The translations under genes and the position numbers were made by a program. Positions 54,845 to 64,000 of a DNA stretch of 64,000 bases are shown one piece after another; positions within the stretch are counted from its first letter, which is position 1, and every line of letters starts with the position of its first letter. The notes beneath the pieces were generated by a model. It ran no database searches. It was not told the origin of the DNA and saw only the letters and a list, made by a program, of their open reading frames with translations. The stretch spans positions 80,418,194 to 80,482,193 of the forward strand of contig CM077002.1 in assembly GCA_039090855.1 (NCBI GenBank). The letters are read 5' to 3'. Origin of the DNA: Macrothele yani (taxonomy: Eukaryota; Arthropoda; Arachnida; Araneae; Macrothelidae).

Positions 54845-56320
54845 CACAAAATACGGTGCAAAATAAACTTTATTGATCAAAATAATCACCACCAGCATCA
54901 AAACACTTTTGCCAACAGATACAAGTTTCTGCATTCCGTCGGGAAAAAATGTCGAGCTTCATGGTACGACAAACTCATGGAATGTTACTTCAACTTCTGC
55001 TTGATGGAAAAACGGTTTACCCCGTAGAAAGATATCCAAGTTCTTGAAGAAGTTATTGTCCGTAGGGGACAGATCAGGTGAATAAAGCGGATGAGGTAAG
55101 GTTTCGCACCCCAACTGGTGTAGCTTTTAGATCATCTGACATGCAACGTGGGGTCTCGCGTTATCGTGGTTCCAGGGAAGGGAGAGAGAGCCAGTGTGGG
55201 CTCATGACGATTGAATAATGTAGGCTTTTTAGCGGACAGTTTTCTATGTATAAGGTAAAGTTCTAGACAAAACCTGTCCACCGTGAGGGTTTGACGTGGT
55301 CATAAGAAGGAGGAATGGATTACACCAGCACACCAGCTGTGGACCACCAAACACTGATAATCGTCTTCGTGGGACTAGGATACCAGCATTGGGGTGTATT
55401 TCGGGGCTTCACAGCGGTCGAGCCATTGCGCCGAACTTCAGAGATTGTCATACGACTTCCATTTCTCATACAGATGGATCGAAAATCACGTGTCCGTTAC
55501 TGAATAATCACTGTCACTTTTATGACCAGTGATTAAAAGCAACAGTTCCGAAATCATTGTTAAGCTGTCACCGTTAGCCATGTCACTATCAACAATTTTG
55601 ATTGGAGGACAAACAGGTCCCAAATCACTGTTACCATGTCACTGTTTCGGGCCAATTCGACCTTGGTGACTTCAACACGTTCTCAGATAAATTTCTGACC
55701 GCTGAAGATTATCTGAGCGAGATCTTTATTATCCAAATCCTATATAGACTGAAATGGTGGGACATGGATGAAAGTGGAGCCGCTAAACAACAACAACAAC
55801 AACAACAAAAAACAAAAAAAGAAAGAAAGAAAGTATGCGGCAAACAAGAGCATTGCGTGTCACACAGTTTCTTTTTACGCTGTGTGCATGCTTCGTATCG
55901 TCGTATATCCAACACAGAGAGTAATTTTGTCACTGTTACAAGTAAGACGGTGACTGCCCGTGAACCATTTCGTAAACAGTGATTTTTTCACTGTTTAAAA
56001 TTACCGTTACTGTCACGGAACTGTAACTGCTACATGAAAATCACTGTTAAGCCCACTTCTAATTTCTCGTGACATGAAACGAGGGGCCTCAACATGTCTT
56101 CCGTTTGGTTGCAAATAAGCAGAGAAGAGTAGATCTCCAATCGTTGTTTTTCGTGAACTAGTGTGGGATCAATTTATCTATGTTTTTCATTTGGCTTATG
56201 TCCGAAAAGTGTCAGAAAATGATTGCATAGCGTAGTCCAAATACCTCTCAAAGTTCTCATACCGTTTGACGTGGATCTGATTCAATCAAGGTTTCCAGCT
56301 TGGCATCATCGATTGCTCCT
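54845..56320 (-). pseudogene. Mariner transposase remnant with large insertion
   Basis: Minus-strand reading in pieces. About 56250-56055 is a segment like YSSLLICNQTEDM…SCHEKL, corresponding to the family's SLL…FLDRIVTCDEKW region. About 55490-55286 reads PSPTKTIISVWWSTAGVL (the SVWW block). About 55165-55130 is CGATAACGCGAGACCCC, encoding the DNAR of the second catalytic motif. About 55110-55020 reads LGCETLPHPLYSPDLSPTDN (third motif), NFFKNLDIFL, GKPFFHQAEVEVTFHEF. The C-terminus is near 54900. DNA at roughly 55500-56050, rich in TCACTGTT words, interrupts the gene. About 24 bp of SINE-like sequence (55168-55196) sits just before the DNAR motif. Heavily decayed. Confidence 0.6.
55500..56050. 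other. Insertion inside the mariner remnant, rich in TCACTGTT
   Basis: TCACTGTT/AACAGTGA words recur at both ends and inside (for example a 10-bp hairpin TAAACAGTGA at 55973-55997). A (CAA)n tract lies at 55790-55807. Nature unknown. Confidence 0.45.
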
Positions 56321-56793
56321 TCTGGTCTACAGAGTATCAAGGCTCATATCGCCGGACCAGAATTTAGAAAACCAAAATTGTGTCTTTCGTTAAATAAACG
56401 TGCCTTCCTCAAATACTGTATTGATGTATAATGCTGCTTACGATTCACGGTGCCCAATTTTAAACTCAGAAGAAAATCAACCGAATCTGGCTCTGATCCA
56501 TCGCCCCCTTCAATGCTGCACAATCCTCTGAAACTGAAGCAACTCACAAAATGATTAGTGCTCTATAACCAGCAGCCTTAACGCTTTAAATTTACTGATC
56601 ACAAGTCGCATCGCGCGATGTATTAATTCCTAAATCACCTGCCAACTGTACGAGTCTGCAAAGTCGGACATTTCACTTACAACAGCCTACTGCTAAGGAA
56701 ATCTATGGATGATAAAATTAACTTTTAAGAAGTACCCGGTAACCGACTTGAACGTTGTTAGGTTTCGAAATTGCCAAGTTGGGAATATTAAGC
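56321..56793. other. Unassigned DNA
   Basis: No gene recognised. Confidence 0.5.
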
Positions 56794-57009
56794 CTCCCGG
56801 TGTCGCATTGGTTTAAGCGATGGCTTCCGATTACTCGTCCGTAGTTGGACCGGGTTCGAATCCCGGTGAGGCATGAAAGTTGTGTTTGTCTTACGGCACT
56901 GGCTCCTTCCCTTCCCTGGAACTAGTAGCCCCAAATTAAGGACGAGCGACTGTTTATAGCCCACTGAGTTGCTCACGGTGGTCGTTAAACTCCCAATAAA
57001 AAAAAAAAG
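56794..57009 (+). mobile_element. tRNA-derived SINE, plus strand
   Basis: Head GGTGTCGCATTGGTTTAAGC (box A-like), box B GGGTTCGAATCCC, GGTGAGGCATG, body TTGTCTTACGGCACTGGCTC, CTAGTAGCCCC, GAGCGACTG, CACTGAGTTGCTCACGGTGG, tail AATAAAAAAAAAAA. Confidence 0.92.
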
Positions 57010-57038
57010 TTATTTCAAAATTAATAACTTTTTTTTTT
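56999..57038. repeat. 16-bp hairpin at SINE tail junction
   Basis: AAAAAAAAAAGTTATT and its reverse complement around TCAAAATT, formed where two oppositely oriented SINE tails meet. Confidence 0.85.
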
Positions 57039-57223
57039 GATTGCAGGTTTTACGTCCACCGTGAGCAACTTAGTAGGCTATAAGCAGTCTCCCGTCCCTA
57101 ATTTAGGGCCACTGGTTCCAGGAAAGCGAGAGAGCCAGCGCCGTGAGACAAACACAAAATTCATACCTCACCGGGGTTCGAACCCGGAACAACCTCGGAA
57201 GAATGATCAGAAGACATCGCTTC
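57031..57223 (-). mobile_element. tRNA-derived SINE, minus strand, tail-to-tail with its neighbour
   Basis: Poly(T) start at 57029, body CACCGTGAGCAACT, GGCTATAAGCAGTC, CCCTAATTTAGGGCCACTGG, CCTCACCGGGGTTCGAACCC (box B reversed), then a degraded head at 57200-57223 with an AGAAG-flanked duplication. Confidence 0.9.
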
Positions 57224-57466
57224 TGATCGGCATTAATCATTTTGGAAACAAAATCCATAAGAAGCATTTAGTTTCAAATTTTCTTACATCAAATAAATCC
57301 TGTTAAGCAGAACAAAAATATAATAGAATAAAAAATTTAGATGAAAAGAATTTCTGGGAAGGTTGGATTTATGGTGAATTTTACTGTTATTTGCCCGAAA
57401 GATACTTTTATGCACGCTTTTATAGAAAACAAACAGCTATGTGGCTGCACTCTCTGTTACTATATA
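57224..57466. other. Unassigned DNA
   Basis: Nothing recognised. Confidence 0.5.
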
Positions 57467-58884
57467 CACTCACGGACAATGAAATTTGCGCACCTAGAAG
57501 AAAACATGCTGTAACAATGAAACTTTTCAAATAGCTAGAGTGCGTGCTGGTATGCAAATGATCCACGTTTGGTGCGAGTACGGCATGACCGTACATCATG
57601 TGGTGGCGCTGCAAGCACGAATCGGCATGCGCCAGCCTCATAAACCGGCATGCAGTCGATGCCCCATGAAAACGAAAAGCATCGGCCGACGCAACCAAGA
57701 GTACAGAGTGACATGAATGCCGGGTAGACGAGAGAGACGTCGATTTACGCAACTTACGGACTCTGGGAGAGGCCTGATCATCGGGTTGAAAACCACGGGG
57801 TGGTCGGCGCGCCGTACACCCCCCAACTTGGATCGTTCTGACCATGTCGTCCGACTGTGTTCGGAGCAGTGACACGTGACGGTACTGCCACACGGCGGAG
57901 CGGCTCCGGATCGACCAAGAGGACCACCGGTAGAGAGGATCGACGGATCGTGCGCCAGGCACGAACGAGTCCCACGAAGATCCTGTCCAATATACAGGCA
58001 GATGTATACGCTCTTGTGTGCCCACGAACCATTTACCGACGTCTGAAAAAGCGAATCAGCGATCCCAGCGCCCCTTTCGTGTGCTGCCATTAACACCGGA
58101 ACATCGCCGGCTCTGTGTGCAGTGGTGCTGGGCCAGAGCAACGTGGAACGCTACAGATTGGCGACGTGTGGTATTTAGCGATGAGTGCCGCTTCGTTTTG
58201 GGGAGAGATGATCATCGTGTCGGGGTGTAGAGGTCCCCGGGTTAATGGCACAATCCCGATCTCGCTATCAAGCGCCACACTTCCCCCACTTCAGACATTA
58301 TGGTCTATGAAGCCATTGCCTACGATAGCCGATCAGCTCTAGTTGTGGTACGTGGATCATTGACGGGCCAGCGGTATCTAGATTTGATCATATGGCCCCA
58401 TGTGCTCCCATTCCTGGCCGGGATTCCAGGTGCGCTATACCAGCAGGATAATGACCGCTTGCACACGGCTCGAGTTGACCAGGACTGCTTACGTCATGAC
58501 CAGACTCTTCACTGGCTTGCTCGCTTCCCGGACGTGTCCCCTATCGAGCATGTGTGGGACCAGTTGAAACGCCGGCTGCCGCCTTGCCGCACTATCCGGG
58601 ATTTGGAGCACACCGTCCAACACGTGTGGGCCAGCCTGCCGCAGGACAGCATCAGGCGTCTGTTCGCCTCCATGCCGGACCGTATTGCAGCATGTATCGC
58701 CGCACGAGGCAGTGCGACGCGCTATTGAAAATGATCGGACTGCGTGCCACAGATCCCTCTGTAATTTTCCTGCAGCTCTGTTTTTGCCATCATGTGTATC
58801 ATTCATCTGTATCATTGCATCCATAACAATTCAGTTCAATCCGATGCTTCTTTCTTGGTGCGCAAATTTCATTGTCCGCGAGTG
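57467..58884 (+). mobile_element. Tc1-like element (1418 bp)
   Basis: Terminal inverted repeats CACTCACGGACAATGAAATT on the left and CACTCGCGGACAATGAAATT read from 58884. TA at 57465-57466; the right flank is TG, probably a mutated TA. It abuts the second repeat array at 58886. Confidence 0.88.
57717..58728 (+). pseudogene. Tc1-like transposase, frameshifted
   Basis: The start is MPGRRERRRFTQLTDSGRGL (57717). The N-terminal and linker parts are spread over several frames, with segments such as GREDRRIVRQARTSPTKIL (57920-57976) and WNATDWRRVVFSDECRFVLG (first catalytic Asp, about 58145-58204). From 58300 the frame is open to 58728: MVYEAIAYDSRSALVVVRGS, YQQDNDRLHTARV (second Asp), FPDVSPIEHVWDQL (Glu) and the C-terminus SMPDRIAACIAARGSATRY. 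I count 32 residues between the last two catalytic positions, shorter than the classical 34. At least three frame disruptions, so inactive. The family style is common in spider genomes (from memory). Confidence 0.8.
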
Positions 58885-58885
58885 T

Positions 58886-60450
58886 GTGTTGGTTCGTCCC
58901 GCTGTCCGCGTACACCATATCTGTACAACTATTAGTCCGAATGGAAAAATTCCTCTTGCGTTCGAAAGTTCTGAGGCCTTCGATGCATAATCCTGTCGAT
59001 AGTAGAAGTAAATGCAGATGCTATTTGAATTTATGTTGCCTATGGACAAGATCATGTGTCGAGGAAAAGAGGAGCTGCTTAATCTTTCTTTGATGCATAA
59101 TCTTGACGCCAGGGAGCATAAACAGAGATGTTATTTATCACGATATATGTTTTATTTCCTATTTTTATTTTAAAATATCTGACTAAAAGAATTATTTTAC
59201 TCGTGCTATATGCTTTATCACGAAGTTACACTTCTTTGCTTGAGCTAATGCGAACGAGGGGAGAAAATCTATATTCTATTCTCCTTGATATTCCTGCTCC
59301 TCAAAATCCTATTTGAAAAACTGTTTTTGCGTCCCATAGCTTTCATCATCAATGATATGTTTCTACGTTTTGTGCTTTTCCATGTTGAACAGTTTTACCA
59401 CTAGGGCCGGAAGTTACTGTATTTATTTTCAACGGCACCTCCGCTTCTAAAAACTCAATCGAAAAGAATATTTTTGACCAAGTGCTACTCACAAGAGAAT
59501 ATTTGCGCGTTATTTGTGCTAAAAATAATGCACAACTTCTGCCCCTAGGAACCAAACTTATATGTTATCTTTTTAATTATCCTTATTTCTGAGCGCTAGA
59601 TTTGAAAAACTCTTTCTGTGACAAATAATTCATTACGGGGAATATTTTACGTATATCATCGAATTACTCAGAATTCACAGTTTTTCCACTAGAAGGCATG
59701 AATACGTATTTCTCCTTCTAACTCTTTCTCTTTATCTAAAAATCGGACTGCAAAATATGCTCTTTCTCTTGTAAATCCTTCATAGTGAAATACATTTTAC
59801 ACATATTTACTTCTTCAAATAACGCTGTTTTTCCAATGCAAATAGTAAAGCCCCCCATTTCATGATTTCATTTCCCTTTCCAGAAATCCCTTTTGAAAAA
59901 TATTTTTTGCATCGGACATCTTTCTGTGTAAGAAATTTATACTTAAGACACCAGTGGGCATAAGCGCATATTTCTACTTAAAAATGTATTTCAGCTTTCA
60001 AAAATCCTTGAAAAAAGCACCCCTTTTTGTAGCAGGTACCACAAACCATAACAAACACTATGCGCATTGTGTATTATAAATAATGTGCAGTTTTTCTTCC
60101 AGAAGCGTAAATTCACATTTTTCTCCCGATGATCTTCTCTCCAAAAAATTCGATTCTAAAATTATTTTTGTGCCGGAGTGTCTCTATTACGGGAAATATT
60201 TCATGTAATGTTTCCATAATGAAAAATTCTGCCAATAAGTTGTCTAAATGAAGGCTTGCATCGAAAATCATAGTTTTGATTCTAAATCATTGATTAACAG
60301 AACTTTTCCTGCATAGGATACCTATGGACATTTCCTGCTTCTAATGATTCACAATTTTTCTATTACAGGGCACATATGCTTACTTCTACTTTTTAGTATG
60401 TTCGTATTTTAAAGCATGACTGGAGAAAGACGTCTAACTTCCCATAAATT
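58886..60450 (-). repeat. Second array of the CTCF-like-motif repeat family, reversed
   Basis: On the minus strand it carries words of the 30-kb array: TTTATGCTCCCTGGCG (about 59107), then motif relatives near 59401 (CCACTAGGGCCGG), 59547, 59693 (CCACTAGAAGGC), 59953 (CACCAGTGGGC), 60108 and 60369, mostly 145-160 bp apart. The 58886-58975 end (GGTTCGTCCCGCTGTCCG, ACTATTAGTCCGAATGG) matches the end module of the other array (31745-31810, reversed). More diverged than the 30-kb array. Confidence 0.7.
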
Positions 60451-60488
60451 TGATTGCGATATCAGTTTGCTTCAATTTTCTACTAGGG

Positions 60489-60666
60489 ACATCAAACAGA
60501 AGTCATCGCTCTTTCCACGTTTATAAGTGAGTCACGGAAAAATTATCGTCGGCCGCCACCGGGAATCGAACCCAGAGTCTTCCAGTTATGCGCCGGATGC
60601 GCTTCCACTGCATTTTCCCGTGACTCACTTATAAACGTGGAAAGAGCGATGACTTCTGTTTGATGT
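60489..60666. repeat. Perfect 49-bp inverted repeat enclosing a tRNA-like core
   Basis: Arms 60489-60537 and 60618-60666 are exact reverse complements (ACATCAAACAGAAGTCATCG … GTGAGTCACGG). The 80-nt centre holds a truncated tRNA-Met-like sequence. Confidence 0.95.
60551..60611 (-). pseudogene. tRNA-Met(CAU)-like sequence lacking its 5' acceptor strand
   Basis: The minus strand reads GCAGTGGAAGCGC (D arm), TCCGG-CGCATAA-CTGGA (anticodon arm, CAU in a 7-nt loop), GGGTTCGATTCCC (T arm) and GGCGGCC (3' acceptor strand). The matching 5' acceptor strand is absent; the palindrome arm begins there. No full tRNA can fold, so it is a tRNA relic or the head of a tRNA-derived element. Confidence 0.7.
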
Positions 60667-62337
60667 TCCTGGTCCACGTCAACTGTGTATTTATTATTCT
60701 ACTATGGAATTCATTCCTCTTCATTTGGTCGTTTTTCTTCGAGCTAAAAATCATTACCTGTTTTCTGATTTGAAATCAGAAAACTTTCAGCAGAGAGAGA
60801 TCCTAAAATCTTCCAGTTGAGATGCTAAGCTTTCCACTCTAAAGAGCCACTTTACATAACTCTCTCTTTTAACAGCCACCAGAGTAAAACATAACAATAA
60901 AAGAGCCAAGGTGGCATACGTTATCTTTCGGGATGCAATGTATTGTATCTAGAAATGCCAGAATTGTTCTTTGAGAAAACGATTGAGCAGGATGTCTTTA
61001 AACAATTATTTTTATAGAAGTTTCTATCAAAAATATAATCACGTTTAATGAGTTCACGAAAATATTAAATTCTTAAAAGTAAATGAATAAAATAGTAAAA
61101 AGTTGCTAACCAATCTTTAGTCCCTTCTGCGGAAACAGTGCTTTGTTGGTAATGCTTCTTGTGTTAGCAGACTGACCAAATTGATATTTTTCTCAATAAA
61201 TGAAATCCACTTCTGCTGCTTTTAGTTGTTGAAATCTTCAAGTGAAGGAACTTGTTCGAAAAAGTGTTTCTAAATAAGTTTACTACTGGTTTGAGTATAT
61301 CTTTTAAAACAAGTTACAATTATTTAGTAGTTCTATAATAAACTGTTTCCACTTCAACATGGCACTTAAGATTAATGAAATCGAGTTTTACAATAGAGAT
61401 TCTATCGGAGATTCGAACAATTATCAAAGGTTCGAACAATTCTATATATAATCAGTGTACGACAATCTTTCCCTAAATAACTACTGAAGTTGTTCACCGT
61501 GACTTTATAACGATTACCGTTTTCTCTTACGTTGATGAAATATTTTATATCAATTCAGAAATTGACCTACTTCTAATGTGAATCGACAGAGACAGAAGAA
61601 ATGCAGATAACTCGATTGATAAAGCTTGAATGACATTGCAAAATTCAATTACTTACAAGCTTTTCATTATTCAGTTCCTTGTAATGGCTGAATAATGAAA
61701 CAATTTATATTTGTCAATTAAGAAGGCATAATATAAATTTTCGGGGTCAATTAATCATCACAAATGACAACTAAGAATGTGTTACTGATATTTATACCTT
61801 CTAATAAGAAGGCACAGTTTCGTGCCTAAATCAAATTTTCAACGATACTGAATTTTTTTCATATTCGTAATATAAATAGAACAATCACAATTTTCCCTCT
61901 GTAAACTCCTTTTCTTATACAATTCCGAAAGTATTTTTTTCAAATAGTTATTTTTTTCCTTGCTCTTTCTTTATTTCATGTGAAACTTTTTCTAGTCGCT
62001 TTCAGAGCCTGTCACTTACTATTCGTAAAATGACGATGATTTCTTTTACGTGAAACTAGTGCCCTCAAAGTCACTGGGCTCTGAATGTAGAGCTTACTCT
62101 ATGCATAATAAGACGATGTTTTCTCTTTTTTTTTACATATGAAACTTATGCCTTACAAGTTTTGGGGCCCGAATGCGACTTACCGTAGTCATGATAATAC
62201 GATATTAACAAATCATTGATAAATAGTGGAGTTTAAAGTATTCCACTCATCAATTTCTCCTTGTATTTTTAAGTTAGATAAGTTAAATTCCATTTATTAA
62301 AATATCAATGAACTGCACATTAACTAGCTTTAGTTCT
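60667..62337. other. Unassigned AT-rich DNA
   Basis: No gene recognised. Contains a perfect 13-bp hairpin at 61662-61700. Confidence 0.5.
61662..61700. repeat. Perfect 13-bp hairpin, 13-nt loop
   Basis: TTTCATTATTCAG (61662-61674) and its reverse complement (61688-61700). Confidence 0.8.
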
Positions 62338-62426
62338 CTATAGTTAATTCTACCTAATGGTGAACCATAGGAATAACGGTTCACCATTATTCTTATGGTT
62401 CACCATTAGGTAAAATAAACTATGAA
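62338..62426. repeat. 26-bp near-perfect hairpin with extended arms
   Basis: Arms 62351-62376 and 62387-62412 (TACCTAATGGTGAACCATA …) with one mismatch. Similarity extends outward to about 62338 and 62426. GGTTCACC recurs in the loop and at 62445. Confidence 0.9.
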
Positions 62427-62913
62427 TATAATAATGGTTCACCTTTCGATTTTGTAACAATGTAAAACAAAAGCCGAAAGCACTGGAATATTTTCATTAA
62501 TCATGTGACTTATTCGAATGTTTGGCTGCTTTTATCAAACAAGTCATATGAGTAAAGGAAAATTACCAACATTTTTGTCTTTACTTTCTTTCCCATTCTT
62601 TCAACAGTATTGCTCTATAATTTTTCACACTTATACTGTATATGTGAAGCAGACTATCATCTCAGCAGGTTTCTTATTAGAGAACGAGGAATCAAATCGA
62701 AATATTTTGCACTCTACACACTTTACATGAAATTCTGATTTCCCATGATCCATACACAAATGTTTTGATGAATGAGAAAACATTTCCGGTTAGTGTATGA
62801 AATCAAGAATGTAGGCACTAACAGAAATCAACAGAAAAATACTTTCACACTGAGATTTTCAAATCATTCACTGTACGAGTGGAAATATTTTAAAACCGAA
62901 GACAGCTTTATTA
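62427..62913. other. Unassigned DNA
   Basis: No gene recognised. Confidence 0.5.
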
Positions 62914-64000
62914 CACTGCTGGCCACCCAAAATGCAACACCAAGAAGGACACGAGATAGCAAAGCCATATTTACTGGACACATAACAACAGATACAAAGA
63001 TGAAACGATTGAGCTTACAGGCCCGTGCGACGTGCAGAACACGAAGACATCAATAGTTCGGGTGGCCTCCATAGCTGGCAATAACGGTCGCTACACGCCG
63101 CGGCATCGAACGAAGAAGGCTTTGGATGTGGGCTTGGGGTATGTCGGTCCAGGCTGCTTCCACACGTTGCCACAGTTCATAAGGCGTAGCCGCGGGTGGT
63201 GCTTGCCAGGCCACTCGATGGGTGGCATATCAGGAAAACAGGCGGGCCACGGCAGCAGTGACACCTGGTGGGCCGTCAAAAAATGTTGCACGATGCGTGG
63301 CACGTGCGGGCGCGCATTGTCCTGTTGAAACGTGGCCGCTGGCAGGTCCTGCAGGTAAAGGAGGACAACAGGCTCCAAAACGTCGGAGATGTAGCGGTGG
63401 CTGTTGAGTGTAGCGGCGATGTGTACCAGAGGGATGCGGACGTCACGGCCAATTGCGCCCCAAACCATGACGCCAGGCGACGGACCGGTATGGCGATGCA
63501 TAATGCAGGCGTCATACAGTCTCGCGCCGCGGTGCGGCCACACGCGGATCCGACCATCGTGGTGTTGCAGGCAGAAGCGGGATTCGTCGGAGAAGACAAT
63601 GTCGTGCCATTCCGTAGTCCAAGTGCGGCGTTCAACGGCCCACTGCCGCCGCACTCGCCGGTGGTGAAACGACAATGGTAATCGGAGCAATGGGCACCGT
63701 GCGACAAGTCCCCGCTCCTGAAGACGACGTTGAACGGTACGTGCTGACACAGGTTGTTGCGCAACACACCCTAATTCCTGCGCTAACGTTCGTGATGTGG
63801 CGTTGCGAGCCGTCAATGCTCGCCGCACAACATACCGGTCCTCTAGTTTGGTGGTGTGCCGCGGCCGCGGCAATCGCTCACGTCGGTCCGTCCGTCCCTC
63901 CTGCACCCACCGAATCCGTACTCGCCTCATTGTGGCTGGATGTCGTCCCACACGGGCGCCGATGTCTCGGTACGATAAACCGCTGTTACGATAAGCCCCT
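62914..64000 (-). mobile_element. Second copy of the first Tc1-like family, cut by window edge
   Basis: The terminal repeat CACTGCTGGCCACCC starts at 62914 after TA (62912-62913). The sequence is collinear with 1220-2320. The far terminal repeat lies beyond the window. Confidence 0.92.
63050..64000 (-). pseudogene. Tc1-like transposase with 28-bp deletion (partial)
   Basis: Read from the window edge, the frame is open (AYRNSGLSYRDIGARVGR, then SRTLAQELGCVAQQPVSAR). It keeps FSDESRFCL, FQQDNARPH and the Glu of PPIEW, the three catalytic residues. Immediately after the Glu, 28 bp present in the other copy (GTTCACGATCAGCGACCAGA and 8 more, plus-strand sense, around 1520-1547) are missing at about 63220. 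The C-terminus therefore leaves frame and stops at 63091. The ancestral stop lies at 63050-63052. Compared with the intact copy this one differs at many positions, so the two are not a recent duplication. The N-terminus is outside the window. Confidence 0.87.

Noticed and set aside
55602..55982. Frame encoding a poly-glutamine protein
   Set aside because: The glutamines come from a (CAA)n microsatellite inside an insertion in a dead mariner; no conserved domain on either side.
57420..58141. Minus-strand frames of 201 and 167 codons
   Set aside because: Antisense to the Tc1-like transposase remnant on the plus strand, which explains the sequence better (terminal repeats and SDE/DNA/IEH motifs).
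60551..60611. A functional tRNA-Met gene
   Set aside because: The 5' acceptor strand and part of the D stem are missing, so the cloverleaf cannot close.

Overview
This window looks like eukaryotic, AT-rich, transposon-dominated intergenic DNA from an arthropod. I favour an arachnid, probably a spider. That rests on recognising the style of the Tc1-like transposases, the mariner-like elements whose ends read ACAGGGTG, an RTE-type LINE and a tRNA-derived SINE, and it is a judgement from memory of such families, not a proof. There is no operon, no bacterial gene and no host protein-coding gene that I can recognise. Every long open frame belongs to a mobile element or is the shadow of one. Short spliced host exons cannot be excluded.

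Layout. 1-15 kb: one apparently intact Tc1-like element (1220-2626), an internally deleted mariner (5409-6366), a decayed LINE tail (7664-7935) and long unassigned AT-rich DNA. 15-25.5 kb: SINEs, a foldback element (15544-16104), a Tc1-like element with two nonsense codons (18338-19550), two ACAGGGTG mariners, one ending at a 285-bp near-perfect palindrome and the other rebuilt as a foldback of its own 3' end (22582-23519), a hammerhead-ribozyme-like motif (21623-21661), and a mariner with a single frameshift plus a lost catalytic residue (24242-25526). 26-28.4 kb: a ZBED-type hAT pseudogene split by a second, non-autonomous hAT-like insertion. 29.4-31.8 kb: a tandem array whose units each carry a GCCCCCTGGTGG-like (CTCF-core-like) motif every 143-162 bp; a reversed relative lies at 58.9-60.4 kb.

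34.3-48 kb: an island of four RTE-clade LINE copies (A plus, B minus, C plus, D minus) set in (TA)n and 'tacactatgtgcgta' repeat DNA, with a Tc1-like element of DD36E spacing between C and D. Copy C (41244-44431) is full length with an exact 11-bp target duplication and only one visible frameshift. Copies A and B share a private 2-bp insertion. 48-64 kb: more SINEs, including a tail-to-tail pair, a 967-bp palindrome whose arms carry TATA box and polyadenylation signals pointing outward, a 198-bp palindrome, an interrupted mariner, another Tc1-like element, a 49-bp perfect inverted repeat enclosing a truncated tRNA-Met-like sequence, and at the right edge a second copy of the first Tc1-like family, broken by a 28-bp deletion.

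The theme that the individual elements do not explain is the density of perfect or near-perfect inverted repeats: at least ten short hairpins (13-28 bp stems, loops of 3-29 nt) and six or more larger palindromes. Several lie inside transposase coding remnants, and one has replaced an element's 5' end with an inverted copy of its 3' end. I read this as repeated fold-back template switching or break repair in this lineage. Assembly artefact must be excluded first. All coordinates of element ends were found by eye.
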